NCBI RefSeq assembly: GCF_017495225.1
Contig: NZ_JAFEIG010000020.1
Location: forward strand, 310,001 to 374,000
Source: Daejeonella sp.
GTDB lineage: Bacteria; Bacteroidota; Bacteroidia; Sphingobacteriales; Sphingobacteriaceae
Length of the DNA stretch: 64,000 nt
Reading direction: 5' to 3'
Made by a program: the position numbers and the translations under genes. How positions within the stretch are numbered: the stretch's first letter is position 1; each line of letters opens with the position of its first letter. The notes beneath the pieces are model-generated. The model was not told the DNA's origin, ran no database searches, and was given only the letters and a program-made list of their open reading frames with translations. Of this stretch, positions 1-8,836 are shown in pieces.

Positions 1-381
1 AATAGAATTAATCTGAGATAATAATTCCTTGTATTCAATATTGCCATATTCTGAAGGCGTTTCCAAACGCTCATGAACCTGGTCGAATATACTTTCTCTT
101 ACAGAACCTAAACGAACCTGTCTGTAAACTTCATATCGAGTAGAAGCAAAAAGATAAGCTTTTAGGGAAACTCTTATCTCAATTTGCTCGCGCTTATTCC
201 ATAAATTGATAAAAATATCTTGAATAACATCTTCACAAGCCTGCTGATCTTGCAACATATTAAATGCAGACGTGAATAGTTGATTCCAATATTTATCATA
301 AATGAGCTTCAATGCAAAATCATCCCCAGACCGAAGTCGGTTCATTAATTCTACATCCTCAATTTTTATTTGTTCACTCAT
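1..381 (-). CDS. ECF RNA polymerase sigma factor, partial (cut by window edge)
   Basis: Reading the complement from the ATG at 381 gives an open frame that runs off the left edge (127 codons, no stop). It starts MSEQIKIEDVELMNRLRSGD and contains a sigma region 2 signature, with 'LIYDKYWNQLFTSAFNML' followed by 'CEDVIQDIFINLWNKR', the usual core-polymerase and -10 binding segment of extracytoplasmic-function sigma factors. The frame continues into the linker towards region 4, which is not in the window. This type is abundant in Bacteroidota, where it normally pairs with a FecR anti-sigma factor and a SusCD receptor; the partners, if any, lie outside. It is divergent from the amidohydrolase operon at 575, but nothing shows that it controls that operon. 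Confidence 0.85.
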   Translation of the reverse strand, partial: MSEQIKIEDVELMNRLRSGDDFALKLIYDKYWNQLFTSAFNMLQDQQACEDVIQDIFINLWNKREQIEIRVSLKAYLFASTRYEVYRQVRLGSVRESIFDQVHERLETPSEYGNIEYKELLSQINSI

Positions 382-462
382 TTTATAATAAACTTAGAAA
401 AAGGAAAATGAAATTCAAAATATGTTTATAAAAAAAATGATATTTATTTTACAAAAGTGCAC

Positions 463-549
463 ATGAACAAAACATCCAAAATATGTTTGAATGCACTAGG
501 GGTGATGGCGTTTTTTTTACTCATACTAATATACAATGTATTAAAATAA
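463..549 (+). CDS. possible 28-aa membrane peptide upstream of the amidohydrolase operon
   Basis: A short open frame runs from the ATG at 463 to TAA at 549. It encodes a Lys-containing N-terminus (MNKTSKICLNALG) followed by a hydrophobic stretch (VMAFFLLILIYNVL) long enough for one membrane pass. It ends 25 nt before the amidohydrolase start. Against it: it is very short, it overlaps a TAnnTTTG-like promoter element at 482-489, and no homologue can be checked here. It may be a chance frame in the leader, or a small membrane protein co-transcribed with the operon. Confidence 0.25.
   Translation: MNKTSKICLNALGVMAFFLLILIYNVLK
482..489 (+). promoter_or_regulatory. candidate Bacteroidota -7 element (TATGTTTG)
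   Basis: TATGTTTG matches the Bacteroidota -7 consensus TAnnTTTG exactly and lies 85 nt upstream of the amidohydrolase start at 575. No convincing -33 TTTG is seen at the right distance. The near-identical 14-mers TTCAAAATATGTTT (about 413-426) and TCCAAAATATGTTT (about 475-488) occur twice between the sigma-factor gene and this operon and could be a regulator site. Confidence 0.3.
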
Positions 550-574
550 GGTAATTCACTAAATAAAAAACAAA

Positions 575-1864
575 ATGAAACAGAAGCATTTTTTAATTAT
601 CGCCTTGATCTTGTTCCTTACAAATTCGTTACAAGCTCAGCAATCTGAAGCTGAAAAACCTTACAGTGTTGTTATCAAAGGTGGGCATGTGATTGATCCC
701 AAAAACAATATCAATACCTTCATGGATATTGCGATTAAGGACGGCAAAATAGCTCTTGTAGCAAAAAACATTGATGGCTCCAAAGCTATACAGCTTGTAA
801 ATGCTAAGGGAATGTACATTACACCTGGTTTGATTGATGCTCATGTGCACTTTTTCTGGGGCCATGATGGAAGTTCTTATATGAATGCACCCGCAGGACT
901 TCCAGCTGATGGATTTACATTCCCTGCTGGCGTTACAACTGTAGTGGATGCTGGTAGTCCTGGTTGGAAAAATTTTGAACTATATAAAAAACAAACTATC
1001 GACGGTTCGCAAACTAGGGTTCTAGCTATGTTAAACATTGTGGGACAAGGAATGGCGGGTGGAAAATATGAGAATGATATCAATGAGATGGATCCTCAAA
1101 AAGCTGCTGATATGGCAAAAAAATACCCAAATGACATTGTTGGGTTCAAATTAGCACATTATAATGGTCGTACTTGGGAACCGACCGACCGATTAATGGA
1201 AGCTGGTAAGCTCGCAAATCTTCCTGTGATGGTCGATTTTGGTGGCGCAAACCCATTTTTACCGCTCGACTCTCTCTTTAATGTGAAATTCCGCCCAGGC
1301 GATATCTATACTCATGCCTTCGGTGGAAATGGTAGTACTAGTCCTAATGGACGTGAATCTATTGTTGATGTAACCACAAATAAGGTAAAACCTTACGTTA
1401 TAAAAGCTCAAAATAGAGGTGTAATTTTTGATGTTGGCTTTGGTGGTGCTAGCTTTTTATTTAATCAAGGAATTCCTGCCATTAAAAGTGGTTTTTATCC
1501 CAATTCAATTAGTACCGACCTCCACACAGGAAGCATGAACAATGCCATGAAAAATATGCCTAATATTATGTCTTTATTTATGGCAATGGGCATGGATCTT
1601 CAAAGTGTAATCAAAGCAAGTACTTGGAATCCGGCACAAGAAATCAAAAGACCAGATTTAGGAAACTTATCTGTGGGATCTGAAGCAGATATTGCTATAT
1701 TCACCCTTAGAAATGGAGATTTTGGTTTTTATGCTCGTGATGGAAAAATATCAGGCAAAAATAGACTTGAAACAGAAATGACAATTAAAGCTGGAAAAAT
1801 AGTTTATAATTTGAACGCAATTGCTGAGCCTAATGTTATCTCTAACCCTCCGCGACAAAAATAA
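575..1864 (+). CDS. secreted amidohydrolase/deacetylase family metallohydrolase (copy 1)
   Basis: 429 aa with a Sec signal peptide (cleavage near residue 21, LQAQQS). It belongs to the amidohydrolase superfamily: HVH metal motif at 90-92, candidate carboxylated lysine K192 in GFKLAH, H247 in THAFGG, and D315 in STDLHTGS. The closest group by pattern is the dihydroorotase-like deacetylases (COG3964), characterised members of which cleave acetyl groups from acetylated hydroxy acids. Two paralogues lie at 45274 and 46569. Oddities: where the family normally has a strand-5 histidine (VHIG type) this protein has Asp221, and the histidine present as FDVGHGG or FDVSHGG in both paralogues is Phe289 here, so metal or substrate chemistry may differ. 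It is first in an operon with the propeller protein, RidA and LctP. The substrate is unknown; an N-acetylated sugar acid or amino acid is inferred. Confidence 0.85.
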   Translation: MKQKHFLIIALILFLTNSLQAQQSEAEKPYSVVIKGGHVIDPKNNINTFMDIAIKDGKIALVAKNIDGSKAIQLVNAKGMYITPGLIDAHVHFFWGHDGSSYMNAPAGLPADGFTFPAGVTTVVDAGSPGWKNFELYKKQTIDGSQTRVLAMLNIVGQGMAGGKYENDINEMDPQKAADMAKKYPNDIVGFKLAHYNGRTWEPTDRLMEAGKLANLPVMVDFGGANPFLPLDSLFNVKFRPGDIYTHAFGGNGSTSPNGRESIVDVTTNKVKPYVIKAQNRGVIFDVGFGGASFLFNQGIPAIKSGFYPNSISTDLHTGSMNNAMKNMPNIMSLFMAMGMDLQSVIKASTWNPAQEIKRPDLGNLSVGSEADIAIFTLRNGDFGFYARDGKISGKNRLETEMTIKAGKIVYNLNAIAEPNVISNPPRQK

Positions 1865-1896
1865 GCTGAACAAAAAATATTAAATTTTTAAAATAG

Positions 1897-3351
1897 ATGA
1901 CTTTTTTAAATCGAAACATCAAAAAAACAGGGCTTTTAGCTCTGTTTTTTTCATATTCATTAATTTGTCTATCACAAGAAAAAACTACAAATGCAATTAA
2001 TCAGAGGCCCATTGCTCCAATCAAGACCCCGATTTCTCTCCGACCAGATGTTCTAGTAGAAAAGGTAATGAATACTGGAAAACTTGGTGTACGGTTATTA
2101 AGAAATGAGAAAACAGGCGAATTTTGGTACAGTACTTTTGATGGAAATGTTTATAAAATTCTGAATTTTGATACTCCCAATGCCATTGAACAGAAAATTT
2201 TCTCTGCAGAGGATCACGGTATCACACGACTTCAAGGAGCTGCTTTTCTGAACAATACACTCTTCCTTTGCGGAAATATTAGTGCAAATAATGGCAAAGG
2301 CACCAAAGGTAGAATGGTTAAATACAATCTGTCTAAGAAAAAACCTGAATTAACTGAAGTATTTAATACGGTTGAATATGGCACAAATGCAACCACCTTC
2401 GACCATGGTTGGAATGCCTTGGTAATCAGTAAGGATAAAAAGTACATCTATGTAAATTCTGGCGCACGAACAGATCACGGAGAAGTCCAAGACAATAAAG
2501 GTGCTTATCCAAATGCAAGAGATAATGCTCTAACAGCCAATGTCTTCCGAATACCAATTAATTCCGAAAATCTAATATTTAGCACTGATGTAGCAAAGCT
2601 AAAAGCAGATGGCTATTTATTCGCTGAGGGTATTAGAAATGCTTATGACATGGAATTTGATGGACAAGGAAACCTATTTGGAGTAATCAATTCTGGGGAT
2701 TATGATCAGCCAGAAGAGATGTTCTGGATTCGCCAAGGGCATCATTATGGCTTCCCATGGCAAATGGCGGGCATCGAAAACCCTCAGCAATATCCCGATT
2801 GGATTCCCGATCCTGCAAAAGATCCTTTTATAAGTCCCGGAGCCCATGCCTGGGTTGTAAAATATTTTAGAAATGATCCCGAATTCCCGAAAATCCCAAA
2901 AGGCCTAAAATTCTCACCTGGAGTACAAAATATGGGTCCAGATGCTAATGAATACCGAGATATTGCCTCCGGAAAAATAGTTGATGGTGATATAACAGGT
3001 AAAACGGTAAGCACATTTAATGCGCATTCTGTACCCCTCGGACTAGTATTTGATACTAAAAATGTGCTTTCTAATGAATTTAAAGGCGATGGTTTCGTAT
3101 TTAGGTATGGTGGTGGGTCTGATCGTCCAGGGACAAACCTTTTACGCAAGGGCGGAAAAGATTTATTACACTTAAAAATGACCTATAACGCTGCCGCCGA
3201 TAATTTTTACATGAAAACTACTAGTATTGTAAGTAATTTTAATGCTCCAGTGGATGCAATCATGCTTGACAACAAAATTTATGTGATGGAACATGGTACA
3301 TCAAACTCGGATGGAGGTAGAATTTGGAAAATCACTTTGCCCAAAAATTAA
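1897..3351 (+). CDS. secreted PQQ-type sugar dehydrogenase-like beta-propeller protein
   Basis: 484 aa with a signal peptide ending near SLICLSQ. The middle region AEGIRNAYDMEFDGQGNLFG, followed by an acidic stretch and 'GHHYGFPWQ', matches the glucose/sorbosone dehydrogenase propeller fold (a 'G-R-N ... DE ... G-x-x-Y-G-x-P' pattern), and the end 'EHGTSNSDGGRIWKI' is the typical last blade. 'FDHGWNALVIS' may hold the catalytic histidine region. The family oxidises sugars in the periplasm with PQQ or acts as an uncharacterised binding propeller. It sits 32 nt after the amidohydrolase and 18 nt before RidA, so it is probably co-transcribed. Its place suggests oxidation of an amino sugar or related aldose to the acid, which is inference; PQQ binding cannot be confirmed by eye. 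Confidence 0.7.
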   Translation: MTFLNRNIKKTGLLALFFSYSLICLSQEKTTNAINQRPIAPIKTPISLRPDVLVEKVMNTGKLGVRLLRNEKTGEFWYSTFDGNVYKILNFDTPNAIEQKIFSAEDHGITRLQGAAFLNNTLFLCGNISANNGKGTKGRMVKYNLSKKKPELTEVFNTVEYGTNATTFDHGWNALVISKDKKYIYVNSGARTDHGEVQDNKGAYPNARDNALTANVFRIPINSENLIFSTDVAKLKADGYLFAEGIRNAYDMEFDGQGNLFGVINSGDYDQPEEMFWIRQGHHYGFPWQMAGIENPQQYPDWIPDPAKDPFISPGAHAWVVKYFRNDPEFPKIPKGLKFSPGVQNMGPDANEYRDIASGKIVDGDITGKTVSTFNAHSVPLGLVFDTKNVLSNEFKGDGFVFRYGGGSDRPGTNLLRKGGKDLLHLKMTYNAAADNFYMKTTSIVSNFNAPVDAIMLDNKIYVMEHGTSNSDGGRIWKITLPKN

Positions 3352-3369
3352 TTTTAAAATCATAAAAAA

Positions 3370-3864
3370 ATGCAAGAAAATACACCCGATCAAAATTTCG
3401 AAAAAACAGGATTAACCCTCCCCCCTGCTCCAAGTCCCATTGGCGTTTATAAACCTTTTGTTGTGGATGGTAAATATTTATATTTATCTGGCCACGGACC
3501 AGTAAAAAACGATAAATCATTGATGAGAGGTCGCTTAGGACAAGACATGACCATTGAAGAAGGAAAGCTTGCAGCACAACAAGTTGCTTTAACCATGCTT
3601 TCAACCATCAAGACTAATTTTGGAAGCTTCAATAAAATAAAGCGTGTAATTAAAGTCCTAGGAATGGTAAATAGCACGGATGATTTTGAAAGACATCCCA
3701 ATGTAATCAATGGTTGTAGTGAGCTTTTTGCTAAAATTTGGGGTCCAGATAATGGAATTGGTGTGCGAAGTGCCGTAGGTTTTAATTCCTTGCCGGATAA
3801 TATTCCCGTAGAAATTGAAGCTCTTTTTGAACTTCATAATAGTCCGCAGGACCCATTTAAATAA
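3370..3864 (+). CDS. RidA/YjgF family protein, cytoplasmic copy
   Basis: 164 aa without a signal peptide. The C-terminal GVRSAVGFNSLPDNIPVEIE segment is the RidA signature; R133 corresponds to the catalytic arginine and E150 to the conserved glutamate of enamine/imine deaminases. RidA proteins hydrolyse reactive enamine or imine intermediates released by PLP-dependent dehydratases and ammonia lyases. The length and N-terminal extension resemble the longer YjgF-like subgroup. Third gene of the amidohydrolase operon, 34 nt before the lactate permease gene, and facing a SelA-fold PLP enzyme gene: a context that fits clean-up of a PLP-lyase product. A second RidA at 54055 carries an export signal. 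Confidence 0.9.
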   Translation: MQENTPDQNFEKTGLTLPPAPSPIGVYKPFVVDGKYLYLSGHGPVKNDKSLMRGRLGQDMTIEEGKLAAQQVALTMLSTIKTNFGSFNKIKRVIKVLGMVNSTDDFERHPNVINGCSELFAKIWGPDNGIGVRSAVGFNSLPDNIPVEIEALFELHNSPQDPFK

Positions 3865-3898
3865 TCAATTTTATAATTTTTAGAATAATCTCTCATAG

Positions 3899-5566
3899 AT
3901 GGAATTTGTCTGGCCGCAAAATTACGACCCCTTAAATAATGCGCTTTTATCAACTGTTTTGGCTTCACTACCAATCCTGGTTCTACTAGGTTCTATTGCC
4001 ATTTTTCATATTCGAATACATTTGGCAGCAGTCTTCGGACTCCTAGTTGCAATTGCTGTGGCATTATTTGTTTATAAGATGCCATCGACTGCGGTTGCAG
4101 CAAGTACGGTGTATGGTGGGGCCTACGGACTCTTCCCCATTGGCTGGATAGTGCTAAATTTAATTTTCCTTTACCAATTAACGGTTGATAAAGGATTGTT
4201 TACCATCATCAGAATGCACTTATCGAATATTGCGCCCGATCCTAGAGTGCAAGTAATTTTAATTGCCTATGCTTTCGGTGCCTTTTTTGAAGGAGCTGCT
4301 GGCTTCGGAACTCCCGTTGCAATTACAGCAGCCATTCTAATACAGCTCGGTTTTAGGCCCTTGGCGGCATGCGGGCTAGCTTTGATTGCAAATACCGCAC
4401 CGGTGGCCTTTGGTGCCCTGGGGACTCCCATAATCGCCCTATCAGCTGTTACAGGTATCGACATCCTTAAATTATCGGCCATGGTGGGACGCCAATTGCC
4501 CTTATTTTCATTTATAGTGCCCTTCTGGGTAATTTGGGCTATGGCAGGCTTCCGTGGGATGATTAGTGTATGGCCAGCAGCATTTGTAGCAGGATTTTCA
4601 TTTGCTCTCACTCAGTATTTAGTATCTAATTTTCACGGTCCATGGTTAGTAGATATTTTTGCCTCTATAGCATCAATAATCTCTATCATTGTTCTACTTA
4701 AATTTTGGCAACCTAAAACCATTTGGCAACTCGAGAAAGATGAAAATAGCATCACCATGCAGCCAGATCCCCAAAATGTGCTTACAAAAGATATTGTTCG
4801 AGCATGGACTCCCTGGGTGATTTTAACCCTATTTATTTTTGCTTGGGGCATCCCAACGGTAAAAAACCATTTAAATTCAATTTCGGCGCCACAGTATGAG
4901 GTTAGCTATCTTCATAATCTTGTAAAACGTTCGCCACCAATTGCTCCAATACCAACTTTAGAAAAACCTGCTAAAACTGAAGAGGCTATTTTTAAGCTAA
5001 ATTGGATTTCAGCAACAGGAACAGGTATACTTTTAGCAGCTATACTTGCCGGATTTGCAATTGGCTATTCCATTAAAGAAATGTTTAAAATCTACTTCCA
5101 AACATTATGGAGGGTACGATTTTCTTTAATAACCATTGCAGCAATGCTTGCACTAGGCTATGTGACTAAATATTCGGGGGCAGATGCAACCCTCGGACTA
5201 GCTTTGGCGAAAACGGGTGTTTTATATCCATTTTTCGGCACCATGTTGGGATGGCTTGGCGTAGCCTTAACAGGTTCCGATACAGCTTCTAACGTATTAT
5301 TTGGCAGTCTGCAAACTATAACCGCTAAACAAACCGATGTGAGTCCCATTTTAATGGCCTCTGCCAATAGTTCGGGTGGTGTAATGGGTAAAATGGTGGA
5401 TGCTCAAAGTATTGTGGTTGCCAGCACCGCAACCAACTGGTACGGTCATGAAGGTAAAATATTGAGATATGTATTCTTCCACAGCATCGCACTCGCAGCA
5501 CTTGTTGGATTATTTGTCTTCCTTCAAGCCTATGTCATTCCATTTTCAAATATGGTAGTTAAATAG
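3899..5566 (+). CDS. L-lactate permease (LctP/LldP) family transporter
   Basis: 555 aa polytopic membrane protein, close to the usual family length. Diagnostic stretches are GFGTPVAITAAILIQLGF near residue 140, GSDTASNVLFGSLQ near 460, and SANSSGGVMGKMVDAQSIVV near 487, all hallmarks of LctP permeases that import lactate, glycolate and related 2-hydroxy acids with protons. It is the last gene of the amidohydrolase operon and is followed by a strong bidirectional terminator. Placement next to hydrolase, dehydrogenase and RidA genes suggests that it imports the acid produced outside the inner membrane; the real substrate need not be lactate. Confidence 0.9.
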   Translation: MEFVWPQNYDPLNNALLSTVLASLPILVLLGSIAIFHIRIHLAAVFGLLVAIAVALFVYKMPSTAVAASTVYGGAYGLFPIGWIVLNLIFLYQLTVDKGLFTIIRMHLSNIAPDPRVQVILIAYAFGAFFEGAAGFGTPVAITAAILIQLGFRPLAACGLALIANTAPVAFGALGTPIIALSAVTGIDILKLSAMVGRQLPLFSFIVPFWVIWAMAGFRGMISVWPAAFVAGFSFALTQYLVSNFHGPWLVDIFASIASIISIIVLLKFWQPKTIWQLEKDENSITMQPDPQNVLTKDIVRAWTPWVILTLFIFAWGIPTVKNHLNSISAPQYEVSYLHNLVKRSPPIAPIPTLEKPAKTEEAIFKLNWISATGTGILLAAILAGFAIGYSIKEMFKIYFQTLWRVRFSLITIAAMLALGYVTKYSGADATLGLALAKTGVLYPFFGTMLGWLGVALTGSDTASNVLFGSLQTITAKQTDVSPILMASANSSGGVMGKMVDAQSIVVASTATNWYGHEGKILRYVFFHSIALAALVGLFVFLQAYVIPFSNMVVK

Positions 5567-5579
5567 GATAATCCTTTAA

Positions 5580-5618
5580 CAAAAAAACCTGATCAATTTC
5601 CTTGATCAGGTTTTTTTT
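5580..5618. terminator. bidirectional intrinsic terminator between convergent genes
   Basis: A perfect 9-bp stem (CCTGATCAA at 5588-5596 with TTGATCAGG at 5602-5610) with a 5-nt loop is flanked by an A-run on the left and a T-run on the right. It can therefore stop the lactate permease transcript on the plus strand and the PLP-enzyme transcript on the minus strand. Confidence 0.9.
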
Positions 5619-5637
5619 GTTAAAAATCATACTGTCC

Positions 5638-5655
5638 TTCCTGCGAAAGCAGGAA
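5638..5655. repeat. small CCTGC/GCAGG hairpin repeat
   Basis: TTCCTGC-GAAA-GCAGGAA forms a perfect 7-bp stem with a GAAA loop, 6 nt beyond the PLP-enzyme stop codon. Related CCTGC...GCAGG hairpins occur inside the 125-bp tandem element at 31961-32193, so this looks like a fragment of the same dispersed repeat type. Confidence 0.5.
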
Positions 5656-5661
5656 CAGGAA

Positions 5662-6876
5662 TTAGCCTTTCAACAATTCCTCTCTAATACGCTTAGCAAC
5701 AATTTTTTCCTCTCCTGGAACCATAATAAAAGTTACCAAGGAAATATTGTTTTTACCTGCATTTAATTCAATGCCAGGCTCGCCCAGACTTAATCGTTTT
5801 TGAATTTCTTGTCCCGTAGCTTTAATAACCGTCGGATCCCATGAAATTTCAAGATTTGGAGTACAATTAGCCAATTCTGGCACAAAAACACGAGTTTTAA
5901 TGCTTGGAAGATCTTTAACTGAATCTTCAATATGAGCAATTTGCTTCATCCAGAAGTTCCACTCCTCCTCACCAGTACGGATAAACTTCTCAATGGCAAC
6001 ATATAAACCAAGAATTTCTTCTTTGTTCACTTTATGACCACGACCAATGGTACTTCCTCTAGGTGACGCACTTAAACGGGCTGCGGCAATTAGATCTTTC
6101 TTACCCATTAAAACGCCTGAGCTCTGCGGACCGCGAATTGCCTTTCCGCCGGATAAACAAACCAAGTCAAAGCCCATATCATTGAATTTCCAGAAGTTTT
6201 CAATTGGCGGCACATCTGCTGCAATATCAATTAAGGTAGGAATTTTATATTTTTTTGCAACTTCAAGCCATTCTTCATGCTTAATTTGACCTTGATTAGT
6301 ATTGCAATTCATGAAGGCCATCATTGCTGTTTTTTCATTGATAGCTTTCTCTAAATCGGCACGAGTTTCAACCCAAACCATAGTCACACCACAGTTCTTC
6401 ATCGCTTGATAATAACCAATATCATGACCTTTTTGAAGAATAACCTCAGTTTTCATACCCGAACCCTCTAAATGAGGAATCATTGCAGCTTTTTTAGCAT
6501 CTAAACCAGAAAGTACACCAGCAGTACCAAGCATGATTGCAGAAAATGCCCCAGAAGTTACCGTTGCAGCTTCGGCATGGCATAATTCAGCGATTTTTGC
6601 TCCAACCTTATCTTGCAACTCATCCAACATGCAATATCTTTTAGAAGAATTATTGATTGCATCAATCACTTCAGGCTGCATTAAAGAACCCGTCATAAAT
6701 GTTAGTGTGGCACGCGCATTGATGAATGTGCGAATCCCTAATTCTTTAAATAAATCTCTTTTTGCTGCCGTGGAAGCAACATTTGCTACTTCTGCAGCAT
6801 TTGCACTTGTGCCTGAAAGCACTCCTCCTGCTAGAGGAAGGACTGTTAAACCCTTAATGAGGTCTCTACGTTTCAT
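5662..6876 (-). CDS. exported SelA/DgaE-fold PLP-dependent enzyme (copy 1)
   Basis: 404 aa. The start has a Tat-like signal, MKRRDLIKGLTVLPLAGG, with cleavage near SANA. The mature part is a fold-type I PLP enzyme of the SelA (selenocysteine synthase-like) family: PLP lysine K245 in LSGGKAIRGP, pyridine-binding D217 in TLIDIAAD, and TSGAFSAI as the phosphate-side loop. The family includes D-glucosaminate-6-phosphate ammonia lyase (DgaE), and in Firmicutes such genes stand next to COG3964 amidohydrolases. Real SelA is excluded by the smaller size and the export signal. It is convergent with the amidohydrolase operon and upstream of nothing else in its strand. Function proposed, not proven: an ammonia lyase or dehydratase on an amino acid or amino-sugar acid, folded with PLP in the cytoplasm and exported by Tat. 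Confidence 0.85.
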   Translation of the reverse strand: MKRRDLIKGLTVLPLAGGVLSGTSANAAEVANVASTAAKRDLFKELGIRTFINARATLTFMTGSLMQPEVIDAINNSSKRYCMLDELQDKVGAKIAELCHAEAATVTSGAFSAIMLGTAGVLSGLDAKKAAMIPHLEGSGMKTEVILQKGHDIGYYQAMKNCGVTMVWVETRADLEKAINEKTAMMAFMNCNTNQGQIKHEEWLEVAKKYKIPTLIDIAADVPPIENFWKFNDMGFDLVCLSGGKAIRGPQSSGVLMGKKDLIAAARLSASPRGSTIGRGHKVNKEEILGLYVAIEKFIRTGEEEWNFWMKQIAHIEDSVKDLPSIKTRVFVPELANCTPNLEISWDPTVIKATGQEIQKRLSLGEPGIELNAGKNNISLVTFIMVPGEEKIVAKRIREELLKG

Positions 6877-6930
6877 AGTTATATTGTTAATTATAAAATT
6901 TTAAACAGCTTGAATCAAATCAAACATCCA

Positions 6931-8511
6931 TTATTTTTCTGAGCCATGCCCAAGGTAAGTTCTCAATTTTTCACTTTCAAATAAGTCTGCAGCTGCTTTC
7001 TCTGGTTTTGCTAGCGAAACAATAATCCCCACAACAAATGCTGCAGTCATCGATACGATGGTTGGGTTTTTTAGTGGGAAAATAGCGACTTCATTACCTA
7101 AAATATCTACCCAAACTGTCGGACTGATAACAATCAAAACTAGGGATAAAACTGCTCCAGTAACCATGCACCAAACAGCACCTTGAGTAGTAAATTTTTT
7201 CCAAATGATAGACATTAATAAAGCTGGGAAGTTTGCACTTGCCGCAATAGAAAAGGCTAATCCCACCATGAAAGCCACATTTTGTCCTTTGAACATCAAG
7301 CCTAAGGCCACAGCAAGTATTCCTAAGAAAATGGTAGCACGCTTTGCGACTTTAATCTCTCCCTTTTCATCAGAAACGCCTTTTTTAACAACATGGACAT
7401 ATAAATCATGTGAAATAGTTGAAGCTCCCGACAATGTTAATCCGGCTACGACCGCTAAAATAGTGGCAAATGCTACGGAAGCAATAAATCCAAGGAATGC
7501 ACTTCCACCAGTATTTTCAGCAAGAAGTAAGGCCGCCATATTTCCGCCCTTATCTAAACTTAAAATAGCATCCTTCCCTACTAAAGCTAAGGCCGCAAAT
7601 CCGATAAAGAAGGTCAAAACATAGAAATAACCAATAAAACCAGTCGCGACAAATACCGATTTTCTAGCCGCCTTATCATCAGGAACGGTATAAAAACGCA
7701 TTAAAATATGTGGCAAACCTGCCGTTCCAAGCATCAAGGCTAATCCTAAAGATATCGCATCAAATGGGTTGGTAATAAATCCTCCAGGAGCAAGCATATC
7801 TGCTCCGTATTGAGTTTTTACGGATTGGAAAAGTTCTGCGGGACTAAAATTAAATTGAGCGAGTGCCAATAAAACCAGCATAGTTGCTCCAGAAAGCAAT
7901 AATACTGCCTTAATAATCTGTACCCATGTGGTGGCAAGCATACCGCCAAATAAAACATACATAGTCATCACCACACCAACAACCACAACCGCAATCTCAT
8001 AATTTAATCCGAAAAGGGTTTTAATCAAACTCCCTGCACCCACCATTTGTGCAATTAAATAAAATGAAATGGTTAACAAAGATCCTACAGAAGCTGCGAT
8101 ACGAATAGGTCTTTGTTTTAGACGAAATGCAACTACATCCGCAAAGGTATATTTACCTAAATTACGCAAAGGCTCTGCGACTAAAAACATGATTAGTGGC
8201 CATCCAACAAGAAATCCGATTGAGTAAATTAGTCCGTCATAACCCTTAGTAGCCACCATTCCGGCAATACCAAGAAATGAAGCCGCACTCATATAATCGC
8301 CGGCAAGTGCCAAGCCATTTTGAAAACCTGAAATATTACGCCCTGCAGCATAAAATTCAGAGCCTGTTTTTGTTTTTTTAGCTGCCCAGTAAGTTATATA
8401 AAGCGTAACCGCTACAAAAAGAAAAAATATCGCTATTGATACCGGATTTGCAGTACCCAAAGTAGAAGCTGTTCCGCTTGGGTTTACCTGAAGAAGTAAA
8501 TTTAAAGACAT
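6931..8511 (-). CDS. actP: cation/acetate symporter, sodium:solute symporter family
   Basis: 526 aa with about 13 hydrophobic segments. The stretches FYAAGRNISGFQNGLALAGD and YMSAASFLGIAG near residues 53-85, and the string of SSS-family helices, match ActP (YjcG), the sodium-driven acetate/glycolate permease. The gene just upstream is the DUF485/YjcH companion, as in enterobacteria, which strengthens the call. It is followed by the exported PLP enzyme 54 nt downstream, so all three may form one transcript. In this context it may recapture acetate set free by the deacetylase-type amidohydrolases, which is inference. Confidence 0.85.
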   Translation of the reverse strand: MSLNLLLQVNPSGTASTLGTANPVSIAIFFLFVAVTLYITYWAAKKTKTGSEFYAAGRNISGFQNGLALAGDYMSAASFLGIAGMVATKGYDGLIYSIGFLVGWPLIMFLVAEPLRNLGKYTFADVVAFRLKQRPIRIAASVGSLLTISFYLIAQMVGAGSLIKTLFGLNYEIAVVVVGVVMTMYVLFGGMLATTWVQIIKAVLLLSGATMLVLLALAQFNFSPAELFQSVKTQYGADMLAPGGFITNPFDAISLGLALMLGTAGLPHILMRFYTVPDDKAARKSVFVATGFIGYFYVLTFFIGFAALALVGKDAILSLDKGGNMAALLLAENTGGSAFLGFIASVAFATILAVVAGLTLSGASTISHDLYVHVVKKGVSDEKGEIKVAKRATIFLGILAVALGLMFKGQNVAFMVGLAFSIAASANFPALLMSIIWKKFTTQGAVWCMVTGAVLSLVLIVISPTVWVDILGNEVAIFPLKNPTIVSMTAAFVVGIIVSLAKPEKAAADLFESEKLRTYLGHGSEK

Positions 8512-8536
8512 ATAATGTGTGAATAAAATTTAAAAT

Positions 8537-8836
8537 TTATAACTTTTTTTTGATTTCGTGGACTTCATTATCGTAGTAATTATTTGCCCAATACACGTAT
8601 AAACCTGTGATTAACCAAGAAAAGAATATAATTCCTAAGCCTACTACGATAGCTAAATTAATAGAATCGCCTAAAGGCATTTTTAAAAAATCTTTATTAT
8701 AAGCTATGACTAATAAAAAGCCGATGTAAACAAATAACATCACAAAAGTGAAGGCCAATGAAATATTCCACCTGGTTTTTACTAACTTTTTAAATTCAGC
8801 ACTTTCTAAAATTTCATGTGTTTTAGCACTATCCAT
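8537..8836 (-). CDS. yjcH: DUF485 family inner membrane protein, YjcH-like
   Basis: 99 aa with two transmembrane segments (about residues 28-48 and 61-82) and the DUF485 pattern 'FKKLVKTRWNISLAFT' at the start. DUF485 genes are nearly always paired with actP; here the stop lies 25 nt before the symporter start. Its exact role in acetate uptake is unknown. It is probably the first gene of the yjcH-actP-PLP enzyme transcript. Confidence 0.85.
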   Translation of the reverse strand: MDSAKTHEILESAEFKKLVKTRWNISLAFTFVMLFVYIGFLLVIAYNKDFLKMPLGDSINLAIVVGLGIIFFSWLITGLYVYWANNYYDNEVHEIKKKL

